Below are positions 11,838-23,259 of a stretch of DNA of 64,000 nucleotides, piece by piece (the stretch's first letter is position 1; each line of letters begins with the position of its first letter). The stretch is from Metaphire vulgaris (Eukaryota > Annelida > Clitellata > Crassiclitellata > Megascolecidae). The notes beneath the pieces are model-generated. The model was not told where the DNA came from and did not search any database. It was given only the letters and a program-made list of their open reading frames with translations. The DNA lies in NCBI GenBank assembly GCA_018105865.1, contig CM030862.1, forward strand, positions 4,422,062 through 4,486,061. Reading direction: 5' to 3'. A program made the position numbers and the translations under genes.

Positions 11838-12014
11838 ATTTATTTAAGGTAAAGGTAAAGGTAGGTCCCGTACTCGAGTCCGAGCGTTGGGTTCCGGCGC
11901 TTATCTCCGGTCTAGGCAATCAGCGACATGGGTTGCCCAGACCGGAGATAAGCGCCGGAACCCAACGCTCGGACTCGAGTACGGGACCTACCTTTACCTT
12001 TACCTTAAATAAAT
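11838..12014. repeat. Perfect hairpin: 76-bp inverted repeat with 25-bp loop
   Basis: The arm at 11838-11913 and the arm at 11939-12014 are exact reverse complements, beginning ATTTATTTAAGGTAAAGGTA. The loop itself has a further GGCAA/TTGCC pair. No coding frame. Could be a foldback transposon end or a recent palindromic duplication. Confidence 0.97.
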
Positions 12015-12923
12015 GGTGTGTGACAGTTTATAAAAATAATATTGAAAGTTAGAGCAAAGTAATGTGCATTAAACCATTCATGTTCCATGCCCCCACTGCT
12101 CGCCATGCCACCCCCACCCATCTCCCACTGCTCAAGGTTACAAATCGCACCATGGAAATCGCCATGATATGTTGAAAATGTTCTGATTTTTACACGCTAC
12201 TCTGTAATAGATTGTTGTCGTGTACTTTGTATTCTTAGGCTTACTTATTTTTATTCAAATTCTATAAGTCAGGACAATAGTTGACATATTGTCAAGGATT
12301 TAGCAAATAGCAATCCTGATTCAAACGGATATCGTCATCTTAGATTATCATATTGCTACTGAAAACTCTATTGTATCTAATATTGCTCTTGATTTAGTAA
12401 TGCAATAGGATTTGAGCTTAGAACTCAAGAGAGATCTTGACGACATTCTAATGGAAGAAAGAACGCCGAGATAAACTCATCTAATAATCAGCTTCTTTCT
12501 AGCGCTCTTCTTCCGAACTCCTTTCCAGTTCACTTGTCTCTGCCGACCATCGCCGATGCTAGATATGAAGCCACAGGCAACGCCGCAAATTGCAAGATTC
12601 AAGACTGTCTGCAAATGTCTAAGACAGGATCTAATCTGATTTATGAGCTCTCATCTCTTACTCAAGTACAACGCTGAGCGCGTCAGATACATCTGGACAA
12701 ATTGGACAAATGGCGTCAAACTGACGACGTCCTTACCATGTAGGCCTACGCTTTTTTCTCGCTGACTTTCGAAGAAATCGTTCTAAGAGGAAATACAGAC
12801 AACAGCCAATGACGCAGAATTCAATATATTTCCGGAATACACATCGCCATTGATTATCTGGTCTCATCCTAGTATCATAGAAACACGAAGTGTTTCAGTG
12901 ATTGGTACATAAAAATGATACAG
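12015..12923. other. Intergenic, nothing recognised
   Basis: No coding exon, RNA gene or clear repeat seen apart from short AT runs. Confidence 0.5.

Positions 12924-12925
<2 letters not shown>

Positions 12926-12992
<67 letters not shown>
12926..12992. repeat. (AAT)n microsatellite
   Basis: Uninterrupted ATA/AAT triplets immediately before the 5S-derived SINE. Confidence 0.95.
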
Positions 12993-12993
<1 letters not shown>

Positions 12994-13275
12994 GGCGTTG
13001 TGCCACCGGTTCCGGCCATAATACCGAAGTTAAGCAACGTCGAGCCCGGCTCGTACTTGGAAGGGTGAACGTTTCGGACGATGTCGGCGGCCAACCAAGC
13101 CGCTTGTCGCTTAGGCTTAGATATATTGGTGCCAGCGTTAAGCTGCGAATGCAAAACGCGGGTCAAGAGAAAGCAATGGCAAACTGCTCTAGATCAATGC
13201 CACCTGCGTCGTTGCTTGCCTAGCACATGGAGATCAGCGTCGGACCCTGCGCTCGCTCCAGCACGGTAATACATT
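12993..13275 (+). mobile_element. 5S rRNA-derived SINE
   Basis: Positions about 13005-13070 match the internal promoter of 5S rRNA: AGTTAAGCAACGTCGAGCCC (box A and intermediate element) and CTCGTACTTGGAAGGGTGA (box C). The remainder is not 5S but ends in a CAATGGCAAACTGCTC-type body shared with other SINEs. So this is a SINE with a 5S head rather than a 5S gene. The 5' 5S stem is degraded. Confidence 0.75.
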
Positions 13276-14337
13276 TACCCTTAATGCAATTAACGATGAA
13301 ATTGCGAGGCTTTTAACTGAGATCCATTTAGCTCAATGAGCGAATTTCCCAGCTCTCATCATGGCAAACAAATGCTCTAAATAAATCAGCCGTCACTCAT
13401 TCATTAGAACTATGCGCAATATATACCCACTGTAACTTACGTCCAACTGGTTAACAAAAGATAATTAATGCTTTCTATTTTACAAGTAGTATTGTATGTT
13501 AATGTAATTTTGGTTTATCCTTTTTACAGCCCTAGCATAGTCTTGTTTTGCTTAGGGCGTCGCCATTTTTACATCATTCAATTTTAATCATCTTCGAAAG
13601 GCCTCTTCGTGACGTTCTTTACTCTCGTGTATTTCGACCGTAAGATAATTCATTGTTCTTTGCAGAAATAATAACGCGGAGCCATTTCTAAGCAAACTTA
13701 TTAACTAAGGCAATCCGTTCACTTGTGGCTGGCAAAGTCCAACATAGGAAATGCACAGATGGCAGACAGACGCAGTCCCAGTTACAACAACAGTTGTCGA
13801 CACCGTCGACTGTCTAATGCTGCTGGTCTAGGATGGGTCTAGCGTTCGTCCAGCATGTAGCTACTTTGCCGTTGTCTGGTCGCCATTTTGTCCGCCATAA
13901 TGGCCGACGGCGTGCTTAGTAATAATCTCGATCTCTTCGTTGGAATTTCCACCTCCTTTGGATCTGCTGAGTTCGGCTATGGATTCTTGTGGAAGAGCGC
14001 CTGTTGTGAGTTTATTATTATTAATTATTATTATTAATTTTATTTTATCGTCCGTTTCAAACACATAAGTGTTCATCGGGGACGCCGTTTACCGCCGGAT
14101 TTTGTCATGTCGTGAATTCCGATTGTTATCGTGCGGACTCTAAGCACCATCTTCTTCCGTTTCTCAATGTAGCTAAAGAGTTTTCTCACGAAAAACCACT
14201 TCTCGAGGATACATCGCCGAATTCCTTTTCACCATCCGAGTGGATTTTTAAGATAGTCATCTTCCGATAATCACTGACATGTCAACGCTGTCAATAGCGC
14301 TTCTGACTAGCTAGCTACAGCTATATATAAATTGTTT

Positions 14338-14340
<3 letters not shown>
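13276..14340. other. Intergenic, no confirmed gene
   Basis: Mostly unique-looking. On the minus strand near 13860-13905 ATGGCGGACAAAATGGCG sits in a promoter-like CpG-containing setting and could be a 5' exon of a minus gene, but no downstream exon was recognised. Confidence 0.35.

Positions 14341-14391
<51 letters not shown>
14341..14391. repeat. (AT)n microsatellite
   Basis: About 50 bp of uninterrupted AT. Confidence 0.95.
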
Positions 14392-14392
<1 letters not shown>

Positions 14393-14975
14393 CTTTCAGT
14401 TGTTAATCTCATTGCAAATGATAAATATTTCTAAGATTTCACGTTCCGATTTTACGAAACTTCCATCCGAAGAAATCGAGAAAAGGAGAAAAAGACAAAT
14501 GCCTTCGTCGCAGATTGAAGTCTTCTGTTTGTCTGAATCTGCATGGAGTGAAATCGCTCTCTATCTCTCTTTTTAACTCTCTATCTGTCTCTGTCTCTCT
14601 CCTCTTTCTCTAATTCTGCCTGCGTCCTGCTTTGGGGCGTGCGTTGACATGTCGTTGCTGATAAATTGTGATGAAAGTGCAGGTAAAGTGTTGCGTTGAC
14701 CATAGCAACGGTTGTACTTTGGACTCTTTTTCTAGTGCATAATGTTACTATTCCATCGATTTTCACGCTTTATGACGACATTTTTAACTGTGCCTGCATT
14801 TGAACGAAGTGACCTCGACAGATTGAACTCGTGTCTAGGCCCTCGCAACGTAGGCCTCGAATTAAATCGATTTCAATGACAAAGAACCGTTCATTTAGTT
14901 TGCAATTGAAGCCTAAGGAATAAAGGAACACCAGCCATTCACTGCTACGGCGACCTTTTGCTACGGCAACCGATT

Positions 14976-14980
<5 letters not shown>

Positions 14981-15039
<59 letters not shown>
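14981..15039. repeat. (CT)n microsatellite
   Basis: About 58 bp of uninterrupted CT. Confidence 0.95.
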
Positions 15040-15040
<1 letters not shown>

Positions 15041-15224
15041 AGAAGTTATTTTCTCTAGTCTGATCGATCGCAGCTTACGAACAGGTGAAAAGACGCTTGT
15101 CTAATTGAAATGGCTCTTGGACTTACTTATTTGAATATTTGAATCCAGAGGCTAGAGAAAAAATTTTTCTTCGCCAATGTTTGTGTTATTTAGTTTTTAC
15201 ATGTAAATTGGCTGGCTAAATAGG

Positions 15225-15460
15225 TAAAAATACACTGAAAAGCAAAAAAGGTCAGCGGCCCCTAAAGAAGGAGTGCTTGATGTTGAGTAATCTGAAGTAA
15301 AATCTAATCGTAAAAATAAGTAAAAAATCTAATAGTAAAAAATGACTAACAATGACAAGCAAAAAGGGTCGTCAACTTTTTCGCAAACTTGTCAGGTCGA
15401 AAGTGTCTTGCCCCCCCTGAAAAACAGTGAAATGACGTCTCTGACTACGCTGAGGAGAGA
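15225..15460. mobile_element. hAT-like degenerate element
   Basis: Contains AAGCAAAAAAGGTCAGCGGC (15242) and GACAAGCAAAAAGGGTCGTC (15354), the shared hAT interior motif of this window. It ends in a C-run and GACTACGCTGAG. Terminal repeats are not clean. Confidence 0.4.
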
Positions 15461-15559
15461 ACCACGCATGTGATGTCATCGAGAAGAAATTAAGAAAATT
15501 AAGTCTTTCTTTTTCTTCTTCTTTCTCATTAGTTTTAGATGAAGAAGTGTATTGCAAGT

Positions 15560-15695
15560 GGTCCGATGACTCTTTCGCTAGATTCGGCTTCAGATGAGGC
15601 GCTAGAAATGGATTCGAACCCTTTCAACCCAAATGAACTGAGTCTCCTGTACCTTCTCTAAGTTCACTTGTCCACCGGCGCCAAGTGGACATTAA
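15560..15695 (-). mobile_element. Possible tRNA-derived SINE fragment
   Basis: On the minus strand GGGTTCGAATCC fits a pol III B box, preceded by a region with GGTACAGGAGACTCAG. The A box is not convincing. Confidence 0.3.
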
Positions 15696-16079
15696 TATGC
15701 CGTGAGCAGCGCTTTAGGCCGATGGACAGCGGCTTCTATCCCCCTCCTTGCAGCCGGGCTCAATCCCCCCAAATTACAAATTCCCCCAAAATTACAAATT
15801 TCCCCTGTTAATTTGCTCCCTTGTAGACTTAAATAGGGATAGAAGCCCCTGTCGATGGATAATGCATTTAAATCAAAGCGATATATAAATTGAGGAGCTA
15901 GATGTAGAAGAGACCCAACAAGATTGCAAGAGCAGAAAATTTGACAGACAGACGGGAAAATGTTTTGGTAAGAAGAAACATTTCAGAGCATTATATTCAT
16001 ATTATATTATATGCAGAGCATTGTATTGCATTAGGTCATGATTAGGATATCTATAATATTAAAATCCTTCCTCTGTATG

Positions 16080-16365
16080 TCTGTTACCTTCAAGCGTTCT
16101 GATTGGTTGGCTGTGTGAGCGTTCTGATTGGTTACCTTCAAGCGTTATAGCGTTTAAATTCCTTGGCTCTGAGCGTTCTGATGTTACCTTCAAGCGTTCT
16201 GATTGGTTGGCTGTGTGAGCGTTCTGATTGGTTACCTTCAAGCGTTCAAGCGTTCTGATTGCTTGGCTGTGTGAGCGTTCTGATTGCTTGGCTGTGTGAT
16301 GTTCTCATTGGTTACCTTCAAGCGTTCTGATTGGTTGGCTGGGTGAGCGTTCTGATTGGAATATT
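16080..16365. repeat. Tandem array of GCGTTCTGATTGG units
   Basis: Units alternate TTACCTTCAAGCGTTCTGAT and TGGTTGGCTGTGTGAGCG. Six exact CTGATTGG words and three variants occur. Each is an inverted CCAAT pentamer in a CCAATCAGA context. Confidence 0.9.
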
Positions 16366-16369
16366 CGTT

Positions 16370-16506
16370 GCCTCGAGCGAAGCGGAGCGAAGCGAAGCGA
16401 GCCTGCACTGCGAGCGAAGTGAGCGAAGCGAGCATTGCGCGATGTGGATAGATATTAGTATTATCCTGCACGCGATGAAGCGAGCGCGAGCGAAGCGAGC
16501 ATCTTT
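16370..16506. repeat. GAGCGAAGC tandem repeat
   Basis: Two clusters (16373-16436, 16476-16502) of GAGCGAAGCGAGC-type units. This directly follows the CCAAT array and is likely part of the same mobile or satellite unit. Confidence 0.85.
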
Positions 16507-16589
16507 CTAGTAACAGATGAAGGTCCACTGGCAACATGTCTGCTGCAGAGATCGGTGCTTAGGGGATGTTCTATGTCTAAAAGTGAGGG

Positions 16590-17560
16590 AAATTCATTGC
16601 TATCATCATCACCATCATCATTATCATCACACTCTATAGTCGTAGCCAGTGGTGTAGAAGTGCCCGTCCGTGGCACTTTCCTTTCTCTGGCCATGTGTAT
16701 CGCGGTTTGGGTGTTAAGTTCAGTCCATTCCAGAATATCATCGATCCATCTTCTCTTTGGTCTTCCTCTTTTTCGCATACCATCTGATCTTCCCCATCAT
16801 CACTGTTTTAATTAGTCTTTCATCCCTCATTCTGCAGATGTGTCCAAGTATCGGTATTTTTCTGTATTTGATCTTGTCCATAACAGTCTTTGTTCGTCTC
16901 AGGGATTTGCGAATGGTATCATTTCTAATCATATTTTTATGACTTATTTTCATCATTGTTTTATAATATTTTATGTCAAATGCGTTCAGTTTTGATCTGT
17001 CTTGTTTCTTTTTGGTCCATTTATCGCTCGCATACACTAAGGTTGATATCGCACATTTGTCTAGAGTTTGTGCTGATGTTTTTGTCTCTTTTTTTTCAAA
17101 AGAACGTGCTCAAATTGTCTTTTTTAATATAAAATGCAGACAATTGAATCAGAATGATTTGCATTTAATTTGTTGTAGCATTATTACTCAGCAGTTTACA
17201 TTACGAACGACAATGATTTTACGGTTGGGGTCGCATCATGAGAAATTGAATTGTAGGTTCTCTAGAGTTTTGCATGCCAGTGTTTATTCTAGCCACCTTG
17301 ACATTCGGTGGGGGGTTGAAATGTTTGGGGGACAGGATTTGTCTCTCCACGCTTTTGTGGGGGGAAATTTCCATCCCCCAAGCCAACATATACAAATTTG
17401 GGGGAATTTTGAAACTTGGGGAATTCCCCCAAACAGGCATAGAATAAACACTGCTTGCAGCAATCATTATCTTTGGTTATTAGACTTCCTAAGTAACTGA
17501 ACTGGTTAAGACATTCCAACTTTTCACCATCATCTTTGATTTCACTCAAACTCAAATCTT
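16590..17560 (-). mobile_element. LINE 3' fragment, antisense, split by a hAT MITE
   Basis: Minus-strand blocks: LNQFSYLGSLITKD (17530-17470); then after an insertion CAISTLVYASDKWTKKKQDR, LGHICRMRDERLIKTVM and RKRGRPKRRWIDDILEW (17060-16735). The 3' side ends in GAT triplets (16600-16630). Stops and shifts lie between blocks. This is the C-terminal part of an RTE/CR1-like reverse transcriptase. Confidence 0.8.
17278..17453. mobile_element. Small hAT-like MITE inside the LINE
   Basis: Inverted ends CAGTGTTTATTCTAGCC and TAGAATAAACACTG enclose a G-rich and C-rich interior (GGGGGG / CCCCC words that pair). It interrupts the LINE reading frame, so it is younger. Flanks TTGCATGC and CTTGCAGC match poorly. 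Confidence 0.75.
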
Positions 17561-18240
17561 AGCGAATAGGATCATCGCGGTCCGAGAACAAGATCATTGG
17601 CTTCGATGAAATCCGAAGACATGAGATTCAAATGACGTGATTAAAGACGCAGCGGTTCGTTTAGTAGACAAAGGCCCCCACATTACTACAGTACAACCTC
17701 AGAGTTAGATAGATAGATAAACATTTATTGGACCATCACAAGAATTTAGTGATATGTCGTAAATAGAACAAGTAAGTAAAACGAAGTGAGTGTTCCAAAG
17801 GGACGCAGAGGGTTAACTCTGACCTGTGCCAAACATGACTTTATAACTATGTAATTAGTAATTACGTAACTAAGAAACAATTTAAATATTCTAGATTATT
17901 ACAACACCAAGCCATTATCTATACAGTACAAGTTTAGGTGCTAGTAAATTTATGTTGAGCAACATCGATTGGCTTCGGCCGTGTGACTTCTTTGAGCTTA
18001 AACAAACTCTGTTTCTGCAGAACTTCGAGGTCTGTTTTCCTCCTATCACGCTGAACTTTTCATACCATCTTTTTCACTACTTTACGTGGTGCAAAGTGGT
18101 GAAAAAGGAGCACCACTGTTACCCTACGTCGAGCATTTACAGTCATAGGAAATTCTCTTTGAAACACTTTGACTCCATCCATTGTCTTGTCACTTCTCAC
18201 CACCTCTGAAAGCTCACTCTTAGAATTAGCTCTCACTTCT
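17561..18240. other. Intergenic, nothing recognised
   Basis: No coding or RNA gene recognised. TAGATAGATAGATAAA short repeat at 17706. Confidence 0.4.
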
Positions 18241-18325
18241 TAATGACCTACTCCTAAATCGAGAACGTCTCTGAATAGAAATAAAAGAGGCGCTATACAA
18301 GTCTTACATTACATTTCAAATAATT
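18240..18325. repeat. GCGCTATA repeat tail, copy 1
   Basis: CTCTGAATAGAAATAAAAG then AGGCGCTATACAAGTCTTAC and ATTACATTT. The same about 60-bp unit occurs at 20344-20392. Together with related words elsewhere it marks a dispersed LINE/SINE 3' tail. Confidence 0.6.
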
Positions 18326-20340
18326 TAAAAGGGATTACTCTGTTACTGTTAGATGAGAATGCTTCTTAACCGTCAGCATCTAATGTTCAGACTGCTCTCT
18401 TGAAAAATGAAAAAAATACTTTTGCTGGTCGATCGATTTCCGTATTTCAATGGCTGATTCGTTTCAATTCTTCGAAATTCTGATTCGACGTAAAGTCATA
18501 GAGTGCCGCTTGCCTTGAACAATCGGTAGGACGCATGCAGTAACATAGGAACAACTCGACTACGAGACTATTAACGCGATTTAATTAGATTTAAAATAAT
18601 CTACGTGTGAAGACATAGTCAACTCTTTGTGGAATTCCTTTGAGCGTTTTAAAAAGTAGACTAGAGGAAGGTCATGCCAATCACCTTTGGTCTTCCAAAT
18701 CTTCAGATCACGCATTTTTGAGAACTAATTGGGCGACGCATGCGATGTCTTAATTAAATCGAAGTATCAACCTTTGCTAACAGCACCTGTCCACTTCAGC
18801 TCCTCAATTTGTATAGCGCCGTTTAATTTGGCCCTTAAATAAGTATTCTGTCGACGCAAACAAGGTTGATCACAGCGAATATTATGATTGACTTTCGGGT
18901 TTTTTCCCAGCACCTTGGTCCCGACGTCTATTATTTTGCGAATGAATAAACCCCGTGAGAGCGAGCGATGTCCGCAACTATTTCTAATACCCCCATCCCT
19001 CACAAAATAATCATCGTCTGCTCTGTCGAGAATTAGATCGACCGCCTACCGACGATCGGCAGACGACATTTCTAATGGAAATCCGCTCAGTGGTCGTAGT
19101 GAGTTGCGTCGGCTGAAATCCCCGAATTCAATTTGCAGTCGATTCATAAGTGAATTTCTTCGGAGACTGTTTCGCTCAAGCGTTAAACGCCTTATGCCGA
19201 CGACAGAGAACGAGAGACGCAAAAGAACCAAAGTAAACAGCTCAGATCTACAAACTGCAAAAAGAAACAGTTAAATTGACATCGATCTGCTGAAGAATTA
19301 CAACCGTGCCTATCTACTTCGCTGTCTGTGTCGTTGTATGTGTCTTTGTCTCTGTCTCTGCCTCTGTGGTAGACTACATCAGGAGATATAGGTTTTAAAA
19401 AATCATTGATTTTTTGGCTAACTGGCGTTGCTTAGCAACGGTAGCATGATAGCAGGAAGCTAATGCAGACAGACATAGAGAGGCAGATAGACGGACGCAA
19501 ATGGGGAAGAAGATAGGGTGGGATGGAGAATGCCGAAGGAATAAAGGGGAAATGAGAAAGAAGCAAGTGACCTCAGCCATTTGGAATTCAGCTGCAAGGG
19601 AATCAGTGGAAATGAACATGACTGGATGACATTTATGGCACAGGATCATACAGACTCACAGATAGACATGCAAGCAACGATACAGACAGATACTAACAAT
19701 GCCACTCGAAAGACAAGTCTGCAATCATAACCAACGAATTAAGTCAATTATGCATATAACAGACCATAAGCTCAGCACAGCGAATTGGTCGAAGGTATAT
19801 CAGCGAAAACGCTGGGTTTTCTGAGATTGTCGTTTATTTTGATATTTATGCGAAAGTACGAGAACGACAGATGAGCAATCGTTCTTTTAAATCATCAGAA
19901 TCGAGCGTGCATTGGGAAATCAGTGTTATTTAGCAGGGAAAACCGTAGACGACTACAAAAGACAGTGGGAAAAGAGGGAATTCTTACTGCTTGACCAGAA
20001 ACCAGAACATTCGAATATCGACGTTTGAATTTACAGAAACTGAAAGGCAGAAAAGAAGACCAGTTTTTTCTGTAAACCTCAACGTGCATTTTTTGAGCAA
20101 ATTTAGTCACGTCATAATCCTCGAAGCACCCAATTTGACAGGACCGTTTGATTAGCATCGTCTCTTGCATTTCAACATTCCAACTGGTCTCCAGATTCAA
20201 CGGACAGAAGCATTTGACTGGACCCTCTCTCTGTGGAGTGCATTGACCCATTCCATTTGGGTCTCATTTCTCACTTCGTCGCTCTGTTGAATGCGAATGC
20301 GAGAGTCGCATTATTTTATCTTGCGACTCCAAAGCCGGGA
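18326..20340. other. Intergenic, no gene recognised
   Basis: Open frames here are short and unlike known proteins. A TATAGCGCC repeat word occurs at about 18815. Otherwise nothing is identified. Confidence 0.4.
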
Positions 20341-20343
20341 GCG

Positions 20344-20392
20344 CCTCTGAGTAGAAATACAAGAGGCGCTATACAAATGCTACATTACATTT
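20344..20392. repeat. GCGCTATA repeat tail, copy 2
   Basis: CTCTGAGTAGAAATACAAG then AGGCGCTATACAAATGCTAC and ATTACATTT, near-identical to the copy at 18255-18320. Confidence 0.6.
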
Positions 20393-20940
20393 GATTATCT
20401 GTCAACTATATTTTATAACTTTATTTAATTGCTGAATCTTGAACTGTAATTTAGGCGAATATAGAGTTTCTTTTGTGATTCTTCTCAGTTCCTCATCTGC
20501 GTTTAGAGCCCGATTTAAAAGCCCTGGAAGTCCATCAGTAATCACTAATTCAGGTATTATGCCAAGTCCGGGTTTTAAGGGTTATTAAATGCTAAAACTG
20601 CTTTAAAACATTCAAAATACGTTGACTGCAAAACCATAGTTGATCGGACTGTTCGTTTTATTTCTGTCACCGATATAAGACAGATTTAAGTAAAAGTCAA
20701 CATAATCGATTTCAACAGAAGCAGACTCCAAGTATGTCTTAAGCTGGAAAAATTCCGCCCATGCAGATGCCACGAAGCATTCTGCATGCAGTGACCTTGA
20801 CACCTGCACTTTCATTCGTCGATTTTATTTTTTTGTCCTTTCGGTGCCTAAGATTGAACCAGAATATGAAGAATAGAAGTTCAATCGACTAATTACTTCA
20901 TCGATCGCAGAATAGAATATCGATAATCAAATTATATCTA

Positions 20941-21633
20941 CAGGGTGTCTACGAAAAAAACCCCCCAGCAGGAAAACTTTTATATCTTAAAAGTTCCTAA
21001 ATATATTTTTATCAAAATTTGCAATACATATATTTTTCTGCAATTTTAATCTCATTTGCATGTAAGATGGCCATTTTGTGAGATATCAAGTCAAACTTCG
21101 AGTTTTACTACTCAGTCGCCATGACAGGCCTAAATATCTATAGCTTCACATAAATTTGGCAATGTCAATTTTGTGTATTTAGCAGTTGTTGTTGTTGTTC
21201 CAGTAGTAGTAGGTTTAAATCGAATGCAATTTTGTAAACATGCGTTGACATAACAATAAAAGTTTGATTTAAACTTTCCAAATGGGTAAAATATCGAGTG
21301 AAGATAAGATGCGAATTCAGACATTGCAGGAGCTTGGCTTTGGATACCGAACAATTTTTGCAATTAAGGTTAGGGTTAGGGTTAGGGTTTGCAATTATGT
21401 CCGACCATCTTGAACAATTGTGGTTTAAGCTGAAATTTCTAGACAATCAATAAAATTTTGTCTGTTGATTCGTTAAAATATTTTGACTTTGATATCTCAC
21501 AAAATAGCCATCTTACAGGCAAATGAGATGAAAATTGGCAGAAAGGTGGGGAAATATGTGCTGCGAAATACATTTAGGAACTTTTAAGAAATCAAAGTTT
21601 TCCTGCTGGGGGGTTTTTTTCGTAGACACCCTG
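20941..21633 (+). mobile_element. Tc1/mariner-type element with long inverted ends, flanked by TA
   Basis: Ends CAGGGTGTCTACGAAAAAAA and TTTTTTTCGTAGACACCCTG are exact mirrors and continue as imperfect inverted repeats for 130-150 bp. A TA stands on both sides. Inside, a frame begins ATG (21281) with MGKISSEDKMRIQTLQELGF then GYRTIF, which resembles the helix-turn-helix start of a mariner-family transposase. The frame is broken by a telomeric-repeat insertion and the catalytic domain is missing, so the element is non-autonomous. Confidence 0.88.
21367..21387. repeat. Interstitial telomeric TTAGGG repeat with duplicated flanks
   Basis: AGG(TTAGGG)3 lies between two exact copies of TTTGCAATTA (21357-21366 and 21388-21397). 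A pure telomere repeat bounded by a target duplication suggests filling at a staggered break. Confidence 0.9.
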
Positions 21634-21884
21634 TATACGCTGTTTTACCCAATATTTTGCTGCTTTAATCTCAAGGAGCTCTCAGCCGAAGCAGCCGCAA
21701 TGTGTGTTTTACATGTATTCAGGTAATTCAGCGTTGCTCGCCATGTCATGTGTGCTTTTTGGCTCTGTACCAAAACACACGGCGGACAAACAGTCCAATG
21801 ACATTCATTTCTCTCTGACGACCTCGTCTTATTTCCCACAGCAGCTGTGCTAGCGATGATTTCAACGGTCTCAGTTCTTTCTGT

Positions 21885-22025
21885 CTCTCTCTCTCTCTCT
21901 CTCTATCTCTCTGTGTCTTTCTCTGTCTCTGTCTCGCTCCCCTGTCTCTCTCCTCTATTTCTCCGTCTGTTTCTGTCTGCCTGTCTATGCTGCTGTCTGT
22001 CTATGCTGTTGTCTCTCTATATCTC
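21885..22025. repeat. CTCT/CTGT-rich simple repeat
   Basis: Degenerate pyrimidine tract of CTCT and CTGTCT words. Confidence 0.8.
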
Positions 22026-22553
22026 TCTGGTTAAACTTTGCTTCTCCATAAATTGTGACGAATAGCATTAAATGGTCGGGTTGCCTCTAATTGGAGCGCA
22101 ATTGATTATCATCTTGGAACTTAATTTAATATTTGGCTTCACAGCTAAAATGCTGTATATTTCAACTGACGTATAGATAAATATCTATAGTTCGAAATCA
22201 CATCCAGTAACAAAACAATAATTGTACAGAAATAATAGCTCATCGGATGGTTTTTATAAATCTAAGACTTCTACGTCTATTATCGGCACTGGAGAAATTG
22301 CTGCTGTTGATTTTATAAAATGTTTTGTTTCACTCAAAACTAATTTAAAAGGCAACCAAACTAATTCCAGGGATTCAGCGAATCACTTTTGCAGAAGCGC
22401 TTTGCAAAGCGGTCAAAGCCAACAAATGGCTTCTGCAAATGAAGCAAATGATTTAAAAGCAAATGAAAGAACCTTTCCCTTTCAACCCCAAACTCATATG
22501 CAGAAATACGTCTTATTTAAGGACGCAAAAGAAAGCAACAATGCTATATAGAA

Positions 22554-22788
22554 CAGGGCCACCTTAAGGCTTAGGCAGTTTAGGCACTGCCTAGGGGCAA
22601 CAAATTTGTAGGGGCGAAATAAAACGGGGACGAAAATTGTTTAAGGCGCTCTTTTTCTATAATGAATGAATGAATGAATGGATGAATATAATTTAATGTT
22701 CTTTTCTTTGCCTTGCTACTCTTGGCATAAATATTAATAAATAAACCCAAATCTGCCTAGGGCGTCTAAAAGTCAAAAGATGGCCCTG
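22554..22788. mobile_element. hAT MITE with 8-bp target duplication
   Basis: Ends CAGGGCCACCTTAAGG and AAAAGATGGCCCTG are inverted. The flanks ATATAGAA and ACATAGAA match at 7 of 8 bases. The interior has no transposase. A short ATGA tetranucleotide run lies inside. Confidence 0.85.
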
Positions 22789-23259
22789 ACATAGAATCAT
22801 ACACATAGACAAACAGACAGACAGACATTAGCATATATATATATATATATATATATATACTGGCAGACAGGGAGAAGACGACAAACACGGCCATAGCAGG
22901 TGAAAAGTTACGACATCAACAGTCGAGGATCGTTTGTGGTAAATTCTTTGGCTGCGTTGAAATATTCGGCGTCAGTTTCTATTTTCCCTCGCATCTGTCT
23001 CTCTGTTTCCCGCTCTGACTGATCTCGCCTTTTGCGGGTTTCACTTGACGTACGATCTATTTTATACTGGTACTACTGCCTATTAGGACTGGCCGGCGCT
23101 ATAGAAGTTCATAATAGTAATAATGTACGTCGACTGTTTGGCTTTTGAGCAACTTATGTAAACGTGCATTCCATCAACGTTGAAAGAATTTCCGGCTTTC
23201 GTGTTAGACTTACATCGGCATCAGTATTGTCTCCTGCCCGCTGTAGTCGCATGATAACT

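Noticed and set aside
11838..12014. CRISPR-like or terminator structure
   Set aside because: A single long hairpin in a eukaryotic repeat region; no repeat-spacer array and no bacterial context.
13000..13075. Functional 5S rRNA gene
   Set aside because: Promoter boxes match, but the 5' and 3' stems of 5S rRNA are absent.
22222..22551. 109-codon frame with ordinary composition
   Set aside because: No family recognised, no ATG start, no splice support; ends at the hAT insertion boundary. Treated as chance.
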